A stretch of 64,000 nt of DNA, from positions 25,071 through 89,070 of the forward strand of contig NZ_SJFN01000021.1 of NCBI RefSeq assembly GCF_004328075.1. The letters run 5' to 3'. Of the stretch, positions 37,819 to 47,675 are shown in pieces. Each line of letters begins with the position of its first letter. The stretch's first letter is position 1. The translations under genes and the position numbers were made by a program. The notes below the pieces were generated by a model. That model did not search any database, was not told the DNA's origin, and saw only the letters and a list, made by a program, of their open reading frames with translations. Source of the stretch: Siculibacillus lacustris. Its GTDB lineage: Bacteria; Pseudomonadota; Alphaproteobacteria; Rhizobiales; Ancalomicrobiaceae.

Positions 37819-37983
37819 TCAGTGACAGCCGCCGCAGCCGGGTTTGCCGCAGGTCGTGCCGGGCTTGCCGGGCGTGGCGGCCGCATCGGTTCGGCGGCCG
37901 CAGGCAAGCGACGGCCACCAGCGGCGGGCGAGCCAGAGGACGGCGGCGGCGACGATCGCCGCGACGATCAGCTTCTCGATCAT
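37819..37983 (-). CDS. FeoB-associated Cys-rich membrane protein
   Basis: 54 aa: one N-terminal helix (MIEKLIVAAIVAAAVLWLARRWW) and a cysteine-rich tail ending CGKPGCGGCH. This is the small partner protein often encoded after feoB (FeoB-associated Cys-rich family) and may hold or sense iron. Its ATG overlaps the feoB stop, so the two are co-translated. Confidence 0.85.
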   Translation of the reverse strand: MIEKLIVAAIVAAAVLWLARRWWPSLACGRRTDAAATPGKPGTTCGKPGCGGCH

Positions 37984-39887
37984 GTCAGCGCCCAGGTGGC
38001 GATGTGGAAGGTCAGGAAGGCGGCGAGATAGGCCAGCGTCGCCATGTAGCCGAACATCACCGCCGGCCATGCCCAAGAATTGGTCTCGCGCTTGACCACG
38101 GCGAGCGTCGAGGCGCATTGCGGCGCGAACACGAACCAGGCGAGCAGCGACAGGGCGGTCGGCAGCGACCATTCGGCGGCGAGGATCGGCTGCAGCGCCT
38201 GACCGACCTCCTCGCCGGTGGCCGACAGGGCATAGACCGTGGCGAGCGCCCCGACCGCGACTTCGCGCGCCGCCATGCCGGGGATCAGCGCCACGACGAT
38301 CTGCCAGTTGAAGCCGATCGGCGCGAACAGCGGGGTCAGCCAGTGGCCGACGCGGCCGGCGATCGACCAGTCGATGGCCGGGCCGACGGCGCCCTCGGGC
38401 GGGGCCGGCCAGGACGACAGGAACCAGATCAGGACCATCAGGGCGAGGATGATGGTGCCGGCGCGGCGCAGGAACACCTCGGCGCGCTGCCACAGGCCGA
38501 GCGCGACGTTCCACGGACGTGGCCACTTGTAGTCGGGCAGCTCCATCAGGAAGGGTTCCGGCGCCTCGCGCCACACCAGCTTCTTGAGCACGAAGGCGAC
38601 GACCAGCGCCGAGCCGATGCCGGCGGAAAACAGCGCGAACATCACGAGGCCCTGCAGGCCCATCCCGCCGAGCACCGTGCGATCGGGCACGAAGGCCGAG
38701 ATCACCAGGGTGTAGACCGGCAGGCGCGCCGAGCAGGTCATCAGGGGCGCCACCAGGATGGTCGCCAGCCGATCGCGGCGGTTCTCGATGACGCGGGCGG
38801 CCATCACGCCGGGAATGGCGCAGGCGAAGCTCGACAGGAGGGGAATGAAGGCGCGGCCGTGCAGGCCGGTGCCGGCCATCAGGCGATCCATCAGGAACGC
38901 CGCCCGGGCCATGTAGCCGAAGTCCTCGAGCAGGATGATGAACAGGAACAGGATCAGGATCTGCGGCAGGAACACCAGGACGCTGCCGACCCCGGCGACC
39001 ACGCCGTCGACCAGCAGGCTGCGCAGGATGCCGTCGGGCAGGGCGATGCGCAGGGTGTCGCCGACCAGACCGGCGCCGGCCTTGATCAGGTCCATCGCCG
39101 GGGCGGCCCAGGTGAACACCGCCTGGAACACCAGGAACAGGATCGCGAACAGGATGGCGAGGCCGGCGACCGGATGCAGCAGCACGCGGTCGAGGCGGCG
39201 GGTGAGTTTCTCGTCGCCGGGATGGAAGGCGCAGGCCTGGAGGATGCGCGCCGCTTCGGCATGGGCGGCGCGGATCTCGTCGCCGGTCGGCTCGCTCCAG
39301 CCGTGCACGTCGACGCGGCGGCCGAAGTCGAGGCGGTCGACGGCGGCGATCAGATCGTCGGCGCCGCCCTTGCGCACCGCCACGGTGGTGACCACCGGGA
39401 TCCCCAGTTCCTGGGACAGGCGCTCGGGATCGACGCGACCACCGAGGCGCTCGACGATGTCGACCATGTTGAGGGCGAGGATCATCGGCCGACCGACCGA
39501 CTTCAGTTCCAACACCAGCCGCAGCACCAGGCGCAGGTTGGTGGCGTCGGCGACGCAGATCACCGCATCGGGGATGGCCTCGCCGTCGAGGCGACCGAGC
39601 ACCACGTCGCGGGTCACCGCCTCGTCGGGGCTGCGGCCGCGCAAGGAGTAGGTGCCGGGCAGGTCGAGGATCTTCACCGAACGTCCGGCGGGCGTGACGA
39701 AGGCGCCCTCCTTGCGCTCGACGGTCACGCCGGCGTAGTTGGCGACCTTCTGGCGGGCGCCGGTCAGGACGTTGAACAGCGCGGTCTTGCCGGAGTTGGG
39801 GCAGCCGACCAGGGCGATCTCGGGGGCGCTGTCGAGCACGAAGGGCGTGGCGGTTTCGGGGGCGAGATCGGGGGCTGCGACGTTCAT
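37980..39887 (-). CDS. feoB: Ferrous iron transporter FeoB
   Basis: Inner-membrane Fe(II) importer with an N-terminal GTPase, 635 aa (E. coli FeoB 773; shorter forms are common). G1 GCPNSGKTALFN, G2 region YAGVTVERKEG, G3 DLPGTYSL, G4 NMVD; then the helical guanine-dissociation segment and gate domains with SSFACAIPGVMAARVIENRRDRLATILVAP. Middle gene of feoA-feoB-Cys-rich protein; a Fur-like site precedes feoA. Confidence 0.95.
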   Translation of the reverse strand: MNVAAPDLAPETATPFVLDSAPEIALVGCPNSGKTALFNVLTGARQKVANYAGVTVERKEGAFVTPAGRSVKILDLPGTYSLRGRSPDEAVTRDVVLGRLDGEAIPDAVICVADATNLRLVLRLVLELKSVGRPMILALNMVDIVERLGGRVDPERLSQELGIPVVTTVAVRKGGADDLIAAVDRLDFGRRVDVHGWSEPTGDEIRAAHAEAARILQACAFHPGDEKLTRRLDRVLLHPVAGLAILFAILFLVFQAVFTWAAPAMDLIKAGAGLVGDTLRIALPDGILRSLLVDGVVAGVGSVLVFLPQILILFLFIILLEDFGYMARAAFLMDRLMAGTGLHGRAFIPLLSSFACAIPGVMAARVIENRRDRLATILVAPLMTCSARLPVYTLVISAFVPDRTVLGGMGLQGLVMFALFSAGIGSALVVAFVLKKLVWREAPEPFLMELPDYKWPRPWNVALGLWQRAEVFLRRAGTIILALMVLIWFLSSWPAPPEGAVGPAIDWSIAGRVGHWLTPLFAPIGFNWQIVVALIPGMAAREVAVGALATVYALSATGEEVGQALQPILAAEWSLPTALSLLAWFVFAPQCASTLAVVKRETNSWAWPAVMFGYMATLAYLAAFLTFHIATWALT

Positions 39888-39891
39888 CGGC

Positions 39892-40203
39892 TCATTCCGC
39901 GGCGCTGACGCGGATCACCGCGGCGTCGCGGCGTCGCACCGCCACGGTGAGGTCGTCGACCCGCACGGCGATCGGATCGCGGGCGATCGGACCCTCCTGG
40001 AGGACCTCCAGCCGCGCCCCTTCGACGAAGCCCATCTCGAGCAGACGTCGCTCCAACTCGTTCCAGGGGATCGACAGCGCGTCGGTCGCCTCGTAGCCGG
40101 TGACCCAACCGGACCAGCCGCGCGGGCAGGCGCCGAGCCGATCGGGCTCGGCCGGGTCGGCGAGGGTAAGCGACGAGGACGACAAGGGGCGGCTCCGGGA
40201 CAC
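39892..40203 (-). CDS. feoA: Ferrous iron transport protein FeoA
   Basis: SH3-like small protein supporting FeoB, 103 aa. The core pattern LERRLLEMGFVEGARLEVLQEGPIARDPIAVRVDDLTVAVRRRDAAVIRV is typical. A GTG start at 40203 is used; a shorter start is possible since the first ~15 residues are Ser-rich. 4 nt upstream of feoB. The dyad at 40230-40248 lies 26 nt upstream. Confidence 0.9.
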   Translation of the reverse strand: MSRSRPLSSSSLTLADPAEPDRLGACPRGWSGWVTGYEATDALSIPWNELERRLLEMGFVEGARLEVLQEGPIARDPIAVRVDDLTVAVRRRDAAVIRVSAAE

Positions 40204-40229
40204 GAGGGCTCTGATCCGTGAATAGGGAC

Positions 40230-40248
40230 ATTGCCACTCACTCGCAAT
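40230..40248 (-). promoter_or_regulatory. Fur-like box upstream of feoA
   Basis: ATTGC-CACTCACTC-GCAAT, a 19-bp dyad with perfect 5-bp outer arms, the size of a classical Fur site. On the minus strand it reads TTGCGAGTGAGTGGCAAT, close to TGCGAATNATTCGCA-type Fur sites. Placed just before the feoA start, as expected for iron repression. In Rhizobiales an Irr-type regulator could act here instead. Confidence 0.5.
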
Positions 40249-40302
40249 AAGTAGTTTCCGGATCGCGGGTTCGCACGGGGCCGCGACGCGGCGCCCGAAA
40301 CG

Positions 40303-40342
40303 CCGACGGCCGGGCCTCGATCGCGCGAGGTCCGGCCGTCGG
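40303..40342 (-). terminator. Terminator hairpin after typA
   Basis: A 17-bp stem with one G-U pair (CCGACGGCCGGGCCTCG with its partner) and loop ATCGCG, 18 nt past the typA stop. A short TTT follows on the minus strand. Confidence 0.65.
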
Positions 40343-40360
40343 GAATGGCTGCCGTGCGGC

Positions 40361-42178
<1,818 letters not shown>

Positions 42179-42388
42179 GGAAATGCCTGCCGGTTACGGG
42201 GTCGCGCGCTCAACGCGCCGCCCGCGTCGTGTGTGATCGGTCGTCTTTCACGGATTGGCGCCGTCTCTAACCTTTTCAGGGGTTTTTCGCAAGCGCGAGA
42301 GGCACCGCTCCGGCGGCGACCCGATCGATGCGTCGGTTCGGTGACGCGGCGATGACGGTGACGCGGCCGCTTTTCGTCGCCCCGACCC

Positions 42389-42416
42389 TTGTCGAATCGT
42401 AAGGCGACCTTATCAT
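42389..42416 (+). promoter_or_regulatory. Promoter of the marR-MFS operon
   Basis: TTGTCG (42389-42394), 16-nt spacer, TATCAT (42411-42416). The start is expected near 42423, only about 22 nt before the ATG at 42445. The -10 lies between two operator half-units. Confidence 0.55.
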
Positions 42417-42427
42417 AAGGCATCCTT
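42400..42427. promoter_or_regulatory. Tandem MarR operator
   Basis: Two copies of the 11-bp palindrome AAGG-N3-CCTT, at 42401-42411 and 42417-42427, 16 bp apart centre to centre; the first extends to TAAGG-N3-CCTTA. CTTAT-C-ATAAG between them forms a third overlapping dyad. They cover the spacer, -10 and start of the promoter, so binding by the adjacent MarR protein would block transcription. Confidence 0.6.
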
Positions 42428-42444
42428 TTGAATTCGGAGTTGCC

Positions 42445-42921
42445 ATGATCCCCCCCGATCGGGCCGAGGATACGCTCGGCATTCTCGTCTCCGACGTCGC
42501 CCGCCTGTTCTGGCGACGTCTGGAGGCGGCCTTCCGCGACGCCGGTCTGGACTTCACCTCCGGCGAGGCGCGGGTGTTGATCACCCTGGTCGAGCGCTGC
42601 GACGGCGGCGGCTCGCGTCAGTCGCGGCTGGCCGAGCGGCTGCACATCGAGCCGATGACCCTGGTCGGCCATCTCGACCGGCTGGAAGCCCGCGGTCTGG
42701 TCGAGCGCCGGCCCGACGCCGACGATCGCCGCGCCAAGATCGTGCGGGCGACCGAAGCCGGGCTTTCGGTCGCCGCGACGATCGGCACGATCGCCGCGCG
42801 GGTGCGGGCGGCGATGGCCGCGGATCTCGACGCCCAGGAGGTGGCGGCCTTGTCGAGCCTGCTCCATCGGGTGCGGGCCAATCTGGCGACGAGTCCCGCG
42901 GCGCGGGGGCATGCGGCATGA
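42445..42921 (+). CDS. MarR-family transcriptional regulator
   Basis: 158-aa winged-helix dimer, probably a ligand-relieved repressor of its own operon. The DNA-binding region is SRQSRLAERLHIEPMTLVGHLDRLEARGLVERRPDADDRRAKIVRATEAG (about residues 56-108), with the wing DDRRAK intact; flanking helices form the dimer. GGAG precedes ATG 42445. Its stop overlaps the efflux gene start. Confidence 0.92.
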   Translation: MIPPDRAEDTLGILVSDVARLFWRRLEAAFRDAGLDFTSGEARVLITLVERCDGGGSRQSRLAERLHIEPMTLVGHLDRLEARGLVERRPDADDRRAKIVRATEAGLSVAATIGTIAARVRAAMAADLDAQEVAALSSLLHRVRANLATSPAARGHAA

Positions 42922-44120
42922 GCGTCATTCCCGTGACGATGTCGGCCGGCCGGACCACGGTGATCGGCGGCCTGCTGATCGCGCTGGGCTCGGTGTCGAT
43001 GGCGATCTACACCCCGGCGATGCCGGCGCTGGTCCTGGCCTTCGGCACCTCGATGGCGATGGTCAAATCGACGCTGACCGCCTATTTCGCCGGTTTCGCG
43101 CTGGCGCAACTGGTGTGCGGCCCGCTGTCGGACGGCTACGGCCGCCGGCCGATCGCCGGACTGTTCCTGGTGCTCTACGTCGCCGGCAGCGTCGTGGCGA
43201 TGCTGGCGAGCTCGATCGAAGTGCTGATCGCGGCGCGGCTGCTCCAGGGCATCGGCGCGGCGGTCGGGGTGGCGGTGGCGCGCGCGGTGGTGCGCGACCT
43301 GTTCGTCGGCCAGCAGTCGGCGCAGGTGATGAACGCCATCGGCATCATGCTGGCGATCGGTCCGGCGGTGGCGCCGACGATCGGCGGCATCGTGCTCGAT
43401 CTCTCGGGCTGGCACGCGATCTTCGTGGTGATGGCGGCGGTGGGGCTGGCGGCGATGGCGATGGTCGGTTTCGCCATGCCGGAGACCAACCTGTCGCGCG
43501 ATCCGGCGCGGGCGCGGCCGGGGCGGGTGCTGGCGACCTACGGGCAGTTGATCGTCGACCGGCGCTTCATCGTGCCGGCGGTGACCATGGGCACGGCGAT
43601 CGGCGTGTTCTATGCGCTCGGCACCATCCTGCCCTTCGTGCTGATCGACCGGGTCGGCCTGACGCCGACCCATTTCGGCTTCGGCATGTTGGCCCAGACC
43701 GGGTCCTACACCCTCGGCGGCTTGGTGACCCGCCGGCTGATGGCGGTGTGGGGAGCCGAACGGCTGGTGCTGCCGGGGCTGATCTTCGGCCTCCTCGGGG
43801 CGCTGGCGACGGCGGCGCTCGGCCACGGGATCACCCCGACCTATGCCACGGTGATGATCCCGATCGGCATCTTCGCCTTCGCGGCGGCGGCGATCATGCC
43901 GGATCTGACGACGCGGGCGCTCGCCCCCTTCGCCGAGACCGCCGGTTCGGCCTCGGCGCTGCTCGGCTTCATCCAGATGGGGGCGGGTTTCGTCGGCGGT
44001 CTGGCGGCGACGGCCTTCGTCGATCCGGTCAACGCACTGGGCACGATCTTCCCGGCGATGCTGACCATCGCCTTCGCGACCCATCTCCTCGGTCTGTGGT
44101 GGCCGAAGGCGCGGGTGTGA
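42918..44120 (+). CDS. Bcr/CflA-family MFS drug efflux transporter
   Basis: 12-helix proton antiporter of the major facilitator superfamily, 400 aa, in the bicyclomycin/chloramphenicol resistance subfamily. Motif A in loop 2-3 is GPLSDGYGRRPI; an early MAIYTPAMPAL matches Bcr helix 1. ATGA overlap with marR implies control by that regulator, likely induced by the pump's substrates, which are unknown. Confidence 0.92.
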   Translation: MSVIPVTMSAGRTTVIGGLLIALGSVSMAIYTPAMPALVLAFGTSMAMVKSTLTAYFAGFALAQLVCGPLSDGYGRRPIAGLFLVLYVAGSVVAMLASSIEVLIAARLLQGIGAAVGVAVARAVVRDLFVGQQSAQVMNAIGIMLAIGPAVAPTIGGIVLDLSGWHAIFVVMAAVGLAAMAMVGFAMPETNLSRDPARARPGRVLATYGQLIVDRRFIVPAVTMGTAIGVFYALGTILPFVLIDRVGLTPTHFGFGMLAQTGSYTLGGLVTRRLMAVWGAERLVLPGLIFGLLGALATAALGHGITPTYATVMIPIGIFAFAAAAIMPDLTTRALAPFAETAGSASALLGFIQMGAGFVGGLAATAFVDPVNALGTIFPAMLTIAFATHLLGLWWPKARV

Positions 44121-44132
44121 GCCGACACGGAA

Positions 44133-44164
44133 AGGGCGGCGGCCCCGTCGGGAGCCGCCGCCCT
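44133..44164. terminator. Bidirectional terminator hairpin between the MFS gene and argG
   Basis: Perfect 11-bp stem AGGGCGGCGGC/GCCGCCGCCCT with a 10-nt loop, between convergent genes. No T run. Confidence 0.65.
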
Positions 44165-44190
44165 GGCATCTCGTCGCAAAGCGCGAGCGC

Positions 44191-45417
44191 TCACGCCCCC
44201 AGGCGATTCTTCCGCCGTCCCAGGCTGCGCAGGCGCAGGGCGTTGAGCTTGATGAAGCCGGCGGCGTCGCGCTGGTCGTAGGCGACCTTGCCTTCTTCGA
44301 AGGTCACCAGCTCCTGGTCGTAGAGCGACCACGGCGAGCGGCGGCCGGTGACCCGGACGTTGCCCTTGTAGAGCTCGAGCCGGACCTCGCCGCGCACCGC
44401 TTCCTGGCTCTTGTCGATCAGCGCCTGCAGCATCTCGCGCTCCGGCGAGAACCAGAAGCCGTTGTAGATCAGCTCGGCGTAGCGCGGCATCAGCTCGTCC
44501 TTGAGATGGGCGGCGCCGCGGTCGAGCGTGATGCTCTCGATGCCGCGATGGGCCTGGAGCAGGATGGTGCCGCCGGGGGTCTCGTAGACGCCGCGCGACT
44601 TCATGCCGACGTAGCGGTTCTCGACCAGGTCGAGGCGGCCGATGCCGTTGGCGCGGCCGAGCTCGTTGAGCCGGGTCAGCAGGGTCGCCGGCGACATCTC
44701 GACGCCGTCGATGGCGATGGCGTCGCCCTTCTCGAAGGCGATGGTGATCTCGGTGGCGACGTCGGGGGCGTCCTTGGGTGAGATCGTCCGCATGTGGACG
44801 TATTCCGGCGGCTCGACCCACGGATCCTCGAGCACCTTGCCCTCGGACGAGGAGTGCAGCAGGTTGGCGTCGACCGAGAACGGCGCTTCGCCGCGCTTGT
44901 CCTTGGAGATCGGGATCTGGTGCTGCTCGGCGAAGGCGATCAGCGCCTCGCGCGACTTGAAGTCCCATTCGCGCCACGGCGCGATGACCTTGATGTCCGG
45001 CTCCAGCGCATAGTAGCCGAGCTCGAAGCGGACCTGATCGTTGCCCTTGCCGGTGGCGCCGTGGCAGACCGCGTCGGCGCCGACTTGGCGGGCTATCTCG
45101 ATCTGGCGCTTGGCGATCAGCGGCCGGGCGATCGAGGTGCCGAGCAGGTAGAGGCCTTCGTATTCGGCGTTGGCGCGGAACATCGGGAAGACGTAGTCGC
45201 GCACGAACTCCTCGCGGAGATCGTCGATGAAGATCTCCTTGATGCCGAGCATCTCGGCCTTCTTGCGCGCCGGCTCGAGCTCTTCACCCTGGCCGAGATC
45301 GGCGGTGAAGGTCACCACTTCGCAGCCATAGGTGACCTGGAGCCACTTGAGGATGATCGAGGTGTCGAGGCCACCGGAGTAGGCCAGCACCACCTTCTTG
45401 ACGTTCTCCACGGCCAT
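44191..45417 (-). CDS. argG: Argininosuccinate synthase
   Basis: ATP-dependent condensation of citrulline and aspartate in arginine synthesis, 408 aa. The ATP pyrophosphatase motif [11 protein letters not shown] is at residues ~11-21, with [13 protein letters not shown] and the citrulline-binding segments [14 protein letters not shown] following. Monocistronic, convergent with the MFS gene. Confidence 0.97.
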   Translation of the reverse strand: MAVENVKKVVLAYSGGLDTSIILKWLQVTYGCEVVTFTADLGQGEELEPARKKAEMLGIKEIFIDDLREEFVRDYVFPMFRANAEYEGLYLLGTSIARPLIAKRQIEIARQVGADAVCHGATGKGNDQVRFELGYYALEPDIKVIAPWREWDFKSREALIAFAEQHQIPISKDKRGEAPFSVDANLLHSSSEGKVLEDPWVEPPEYVHMRTISPKDAPDVATEITIAFEKGDAIAIDGVEMSPATLLTRLNELGRANGIGRLDLVENRYVGMKSRGVYETPGGTILLQAHRGIESITLDRGAAHLKDELMPRYAELIYNGFWFSPEREMLQALIDKSQEAVRGEVRLELYKGNVRVTGRRSPWSLYDQELVTFEEGKVAYDQRDAAGFIKLNALRLRSLGRRKNRLGA

Positions 45418-45603
45418 CGTCGGCTCCTCGGGATCGTTGGGGAAAGGGCGAAATTCGGCGGCACTCTAACCGCTCGTTCGGTCGGCGCAAGACCGGGCGG
45501 CGGGATCGGTGCGCGCGCGGCGCGCAGGGCTCTTGACGGCGGCGACGGGAGGGCGACATTCCTGTCGGCCGCGTCTGCCCCCCGTTCCCGCCCGGAGTCC
45601 CTC

Positions 45604-46848
45604 ATGTATCCGCTCGTCGCCCCGCTCGCCCGCCGTGCCTCGGTCGCCGTCGACGTCGGCGGGGTGCGGATCGGCGGCGGCGCACCGATCGTCGTGCAGT
45701 CGATGACCAACACCGATACCGCCGACGTCGCCGGCACCGCCGCCCAGGTCCGCGATCTGGCCCGCGCCGGCTCGGAACTGGTGCGGATCACCGTCGATCG
45801 CGACGAGGCCGCCGCCGCGGTGCCGAAGATCCGCGACCGGCTCGACGCCTGGGGCGTCACGGTGCCGCTGATCGGCGACTTCCACTACATCGGCCACAAG
45901 CTGCTCGCCGATCATCCGGCGTGCGCCGCGGCGCTGGCCAAATACCGGATCAATCCCGGCAACGTCGGCTTCAAGGACAAGCGCGATCGGCAGTTCGCGG
46001 CGATCGTCGAACTGGCGATCCGCCACGGCAAGCCGGTCCGGATCGGCGTCAACTGGGGCTCGCTCGACCAGGATCTGTTGACCCGGCTGATGGACGAGAA
46101 CGCCGCCGCCGGGGCGCCGCTGTCGGCGCGCGCGGTGATGCACGAGGCGATGGTGCGTTCGGCGCTGCTGTCGGCGGAGACGGCGGAAGAGATCGGGCTG
46201 CCGCGCGACCGCATCGTCATCTCGGCCAAGGTCAGCCAGATCCAGGATCTGGTGAAGGTCTCCTGCGAGATCGCCGCGCGCTCGGATTACGCCCTCCACC
46301 TCGGTCTGACCGAGGCCGGCATGGGCTCGAAGGGACTGGTCGCCTCGTCGGCGGCGATGGCGCTGCTGCTGCAGCAGGGGATCGGCGACACCATCCGCTA
46401 TTCGCTGACCCCCGAGCCCGGCGGCGACCGCACCAAGGAGGTCATCGCTGCGCAGGAACTGCTCCAGACCATGGGCTTCCGAACCTTCGCGCCGATCGTC
46501 GCGGCCTGTCCCGGCTGCGGCCGGACCACCTCGACGGTGTTCCAGGAGCTCGCCCACGACATCCAGGCGCTGATCCGCGAATCGATGCCGGAGTGGAAGG
46601 CGAAATATCCCGGGGTCGAGGCGCTGAACGTCGCGGTGATGGGCTGCATCGTCAACGGCCCCGGCGAGAGCAAACACGCCGACATCGGCATCTCGCTGCC
46701 CGGCACCGGCGAATCGCCGTCCGCCCCGGTGTTCGTCGACGGCCACAAGACCGTGACCCTCAAGGGCCCGGCAATCGCCGCCGAGTTCAAGGCGCTGGTC
46801 GCCGACTACATCGAGACGCGCTGGGGCGCCGGGCGCAGGGGTGTCTGA
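45604..46848 (+). CDS. ispG: 4-hydroxy-3-methylbut-2-enyl diphosphate synthase
   Basis: [4Fe-4S] enzyme of the MEP isoprenoid pathway, 414 aa. The N-terminal TIM barrel has [15 protein letters not shown] and [11 protein letters not shown]; cluster cysteines are in [11 protein letters not shown] and [25 protein letters not shown] 45604 is chosen, with GGAG at 45594-45597; the frame upstream overlaps argG. Possible -35 TTGACG at 45533. The AT-rich island begins at once after its stop. Confidence 0.95.
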   Translation: MYPLVAPLARRASVAVDVGGVRIGGGAPIVVQSMTNTDTADVAGTAAQVRDLARAGSELVRITVDRDEAAAAVPKIRDRLDAWGVTVPLIGDFHYIGHKLLADHPACAAALAKYRINPGNVGFKDKRDRQFAAIVELAIRHGKPVRIGVNWGSLDQDLLTRLMDENAAAGAPLSARAVMHEAMVRSALLSAETAEEIGLPRDRIVISAKVSQIQDLVKVSCEIAARSDYALHLGLTEAGMGSKGLVASSAAMALLLQQGIGDTIRYSLTPEPGGDRTKEVIAAQELLQTMGFRTFAPIVAACPGCGRTTSTVFQELAHDIQALIRESMPEWKAKYPGVEALNVAVMGCIVNGPGESKHADIGISLPGTGESPSAPVFVDGHKTVTLKGPAIAAEFKALVADYIETRWGAGRRGV

Positions 46849-46876
46849 ATTTCCTTGGATGGGATTAATGTTCCAT

Positions 46877-46906
46877 TTGCAACGAGATAACTGCTGATTG
46901 TATTCA
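46877..46906 (+). promoter_or_regulatory. Promoter of the island gene, probably leaderless
   Basis: TTGCAA (46877-46882), 18-nt spacer, TATTCA (46901-46906). The expected start is at about 46912-46914, on top of the ATG, and there is no ribosome site, so the mRNA would be leaderless. Confidence 0.45.
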
Positions 46907-46913
46907 TGCGGGC

Positions 46914-47315
46914 ATGACGCTTGAACACGCCCAGCTCACGAATCTGCTTTCCGGGAAAAATGACCCTTTGTGGATATGTAATATCCACGAAGGTGCTCGA
47001 AAGGAATTTGGGTGTTCGGTCGGAGCTGTTTATTTGTCAGGCAAAACAGCGGCGCATATATTGTTGAAACATAGAGATATTACGAGCTTTGATCTAGTGT
47101 TACTTCCGATCGCAATAATGAACGGAGATATTTACAGAGATCCAGAGAAATTAAATTTTTTCGGTGCAATTTATAGGCACGAAGGTGCCAAAATGTTCTT
47201 TATCCCCATGAAGGCGACCGAAAGCGGTCACCAAATTTGGGTCTCTTCGATGCATAGGATCGATGAGCGGCAATATAAACAAAAGCAAGCACGACTTATT
47301 CTTATTTCTAGATAA
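46914..47315 (+). CDS. Orphan AT-rich gene, possible BECR/PBECR-type nuclease fold
   Basis: 133-aa soluble protein with base and codon use unlike every neighbour (frequent AAA, AAT, ATA, AGA, TTA), a sign of recent acquisition. The central part VYLSGKTAAHILLKHRDITSFDLVLLP, then GAIYRHEGAKMFFIPMKA and IWVSSMHRIDERQYKQKQAR, resembles the pattern of phage-associated Barnase/EndoU/Colicin/RelE-like (PBECR) nuclease domains: a strand, a KH-containing helix, then paired strands and a basic helix. This is a weak by-eye similarity, not a database result. No signal peptide or membrane helix. No antitoxin-like gene is adjacent. Confidence 0.65.
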   Translation: MTLEHAQLTNLLSGKNDPLWICNIHEGARKEFGCSVGAVYLSGKTAAHILLKHRDITSFDLVLLPIAIMNGDIYRDPEKLNFFGAIYRHEGAKMFFIPMKATESGHQIWVSSMHRIDERQYKQKQARLILISR

Positions 47316-47469
47316 AACGGGCACCCGCTGGGGTGCCCGTAGTAAACTGAAAGAGATGGGGCCTGCCTCGAACCCCATAAATCACTCCCGCCTTGTGGGC
47401 GGTGCTACGGCCGGCAGAATTTCACCGTGTCGCTCTTTCAGCTTTCAACTTTGCCCCGACTGGTAGGGC
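47314..47469 (-). ncRNA. Candidate structured non-coding RNA, about 155 nt
   Basis: A complete transcription unit without an ORF: a promoter at 47476-47504 on the minus strand, a start near 47469, and an intrinsic terminator (CGGGCACCC-GCTG-GGGTGCCCG, 47318-47339) followed by TTTT on that strand. In between, a 12-bp closing stem (47344-47355 with 47433-47444, one G-U) encloses hairpins ATGGGG/CCCCAT (47356-47378) and CCGCC/GGCGG (47388-47402); a short 5' hairpin GCCC/GGGC lies at 47453-47469. Parts recall tRNA (GTTCGA, GTAGCACC) but no cloverleaf forms. Not recognised as 6S, SRP RNA or RNase P. Confidence 0.55.
47318..47339 (-). terminator. Intrinsic terminator of the candidate RNA
   Basis: Perfect 9-bp stem with a 4-nt loop, followed by TTTT (47314-47317) on the minus strand. 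It lies just past the stop of the convergent island gene and could also stop plus-strand transcription, though without a T run there. Confidence 0.7.
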
Positions 47470-47475
47470 GAATCA

Positions 47476-47504
47476 AAGCTAGCACGTCTCGATTCGCGTG
47501 TGAA
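47476..47504 (-). promoter_or_regulatory. Sigma70-type promoter of the candidate RNA
   Basis: On the minus strand TTCACA (47499-47504, 5 of 6 to consensus), 17-nt spacer, TAGCTT (47476-47481). Confidence 0.5.
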
Positions 47505-47554
47505 TCCTCATAACGCAAGGCCATCCACACGGTTTCCACAGGTGCCAATTGAAA

Positions 47555-47587
47555 AACATAAAGTTATAACAATCAGTTATGTTGATT
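47555..47587. repeat. Nested AT-rich inverted repeats
   Basis: AACATAA (47555-47561) and TTATGTT (47577-47583) form an outer dyad with a 15-nt centre; inside it ATAAC (47566-47570) pairs with GTTAT (47576-47580), and AATCA (47571-47575) with TGATT nearby. Could be an operator or a recombinase core site. Confidence 0.4.
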
Positions 47588-47675
47588 CAATAATCTGTTG
47601 GCGAATGCCATCGTGATTCGTGCGTAAGGGATGCTCTGCAGAAGGCATCATCGGGAGCTTCGTATCTGCCCGCCG

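Larger units (their letters stand above)
47316..47675. other. 360-nt gap, right part of the AT-rich island
   Basis: Contains the candidate RNA, its promoter, and nested AT-rich inverted repeats at 47555-47587. GC content returns to the chromosomal norm near 47640. Confidence 0.6.

Noticed and set aside
47340..47450. A tRNA gene on the minus strand (GTAGCACC, GTTCGAGG fragments)
   Set aside because: No acceptor stem, no T at position 33, and the anticodon-like stem has a 5-nt loop; no cloverleaf can be drawn. It fits better as part of a larger structured RNA.
47521..47545. DnaA-box-like TCCACA repeats, possible origin
   Set aside because: CATCCACAC and GTTTCCACA each differ from TTATNCACA at two or more positions, there are only two, and no replication genes are near.
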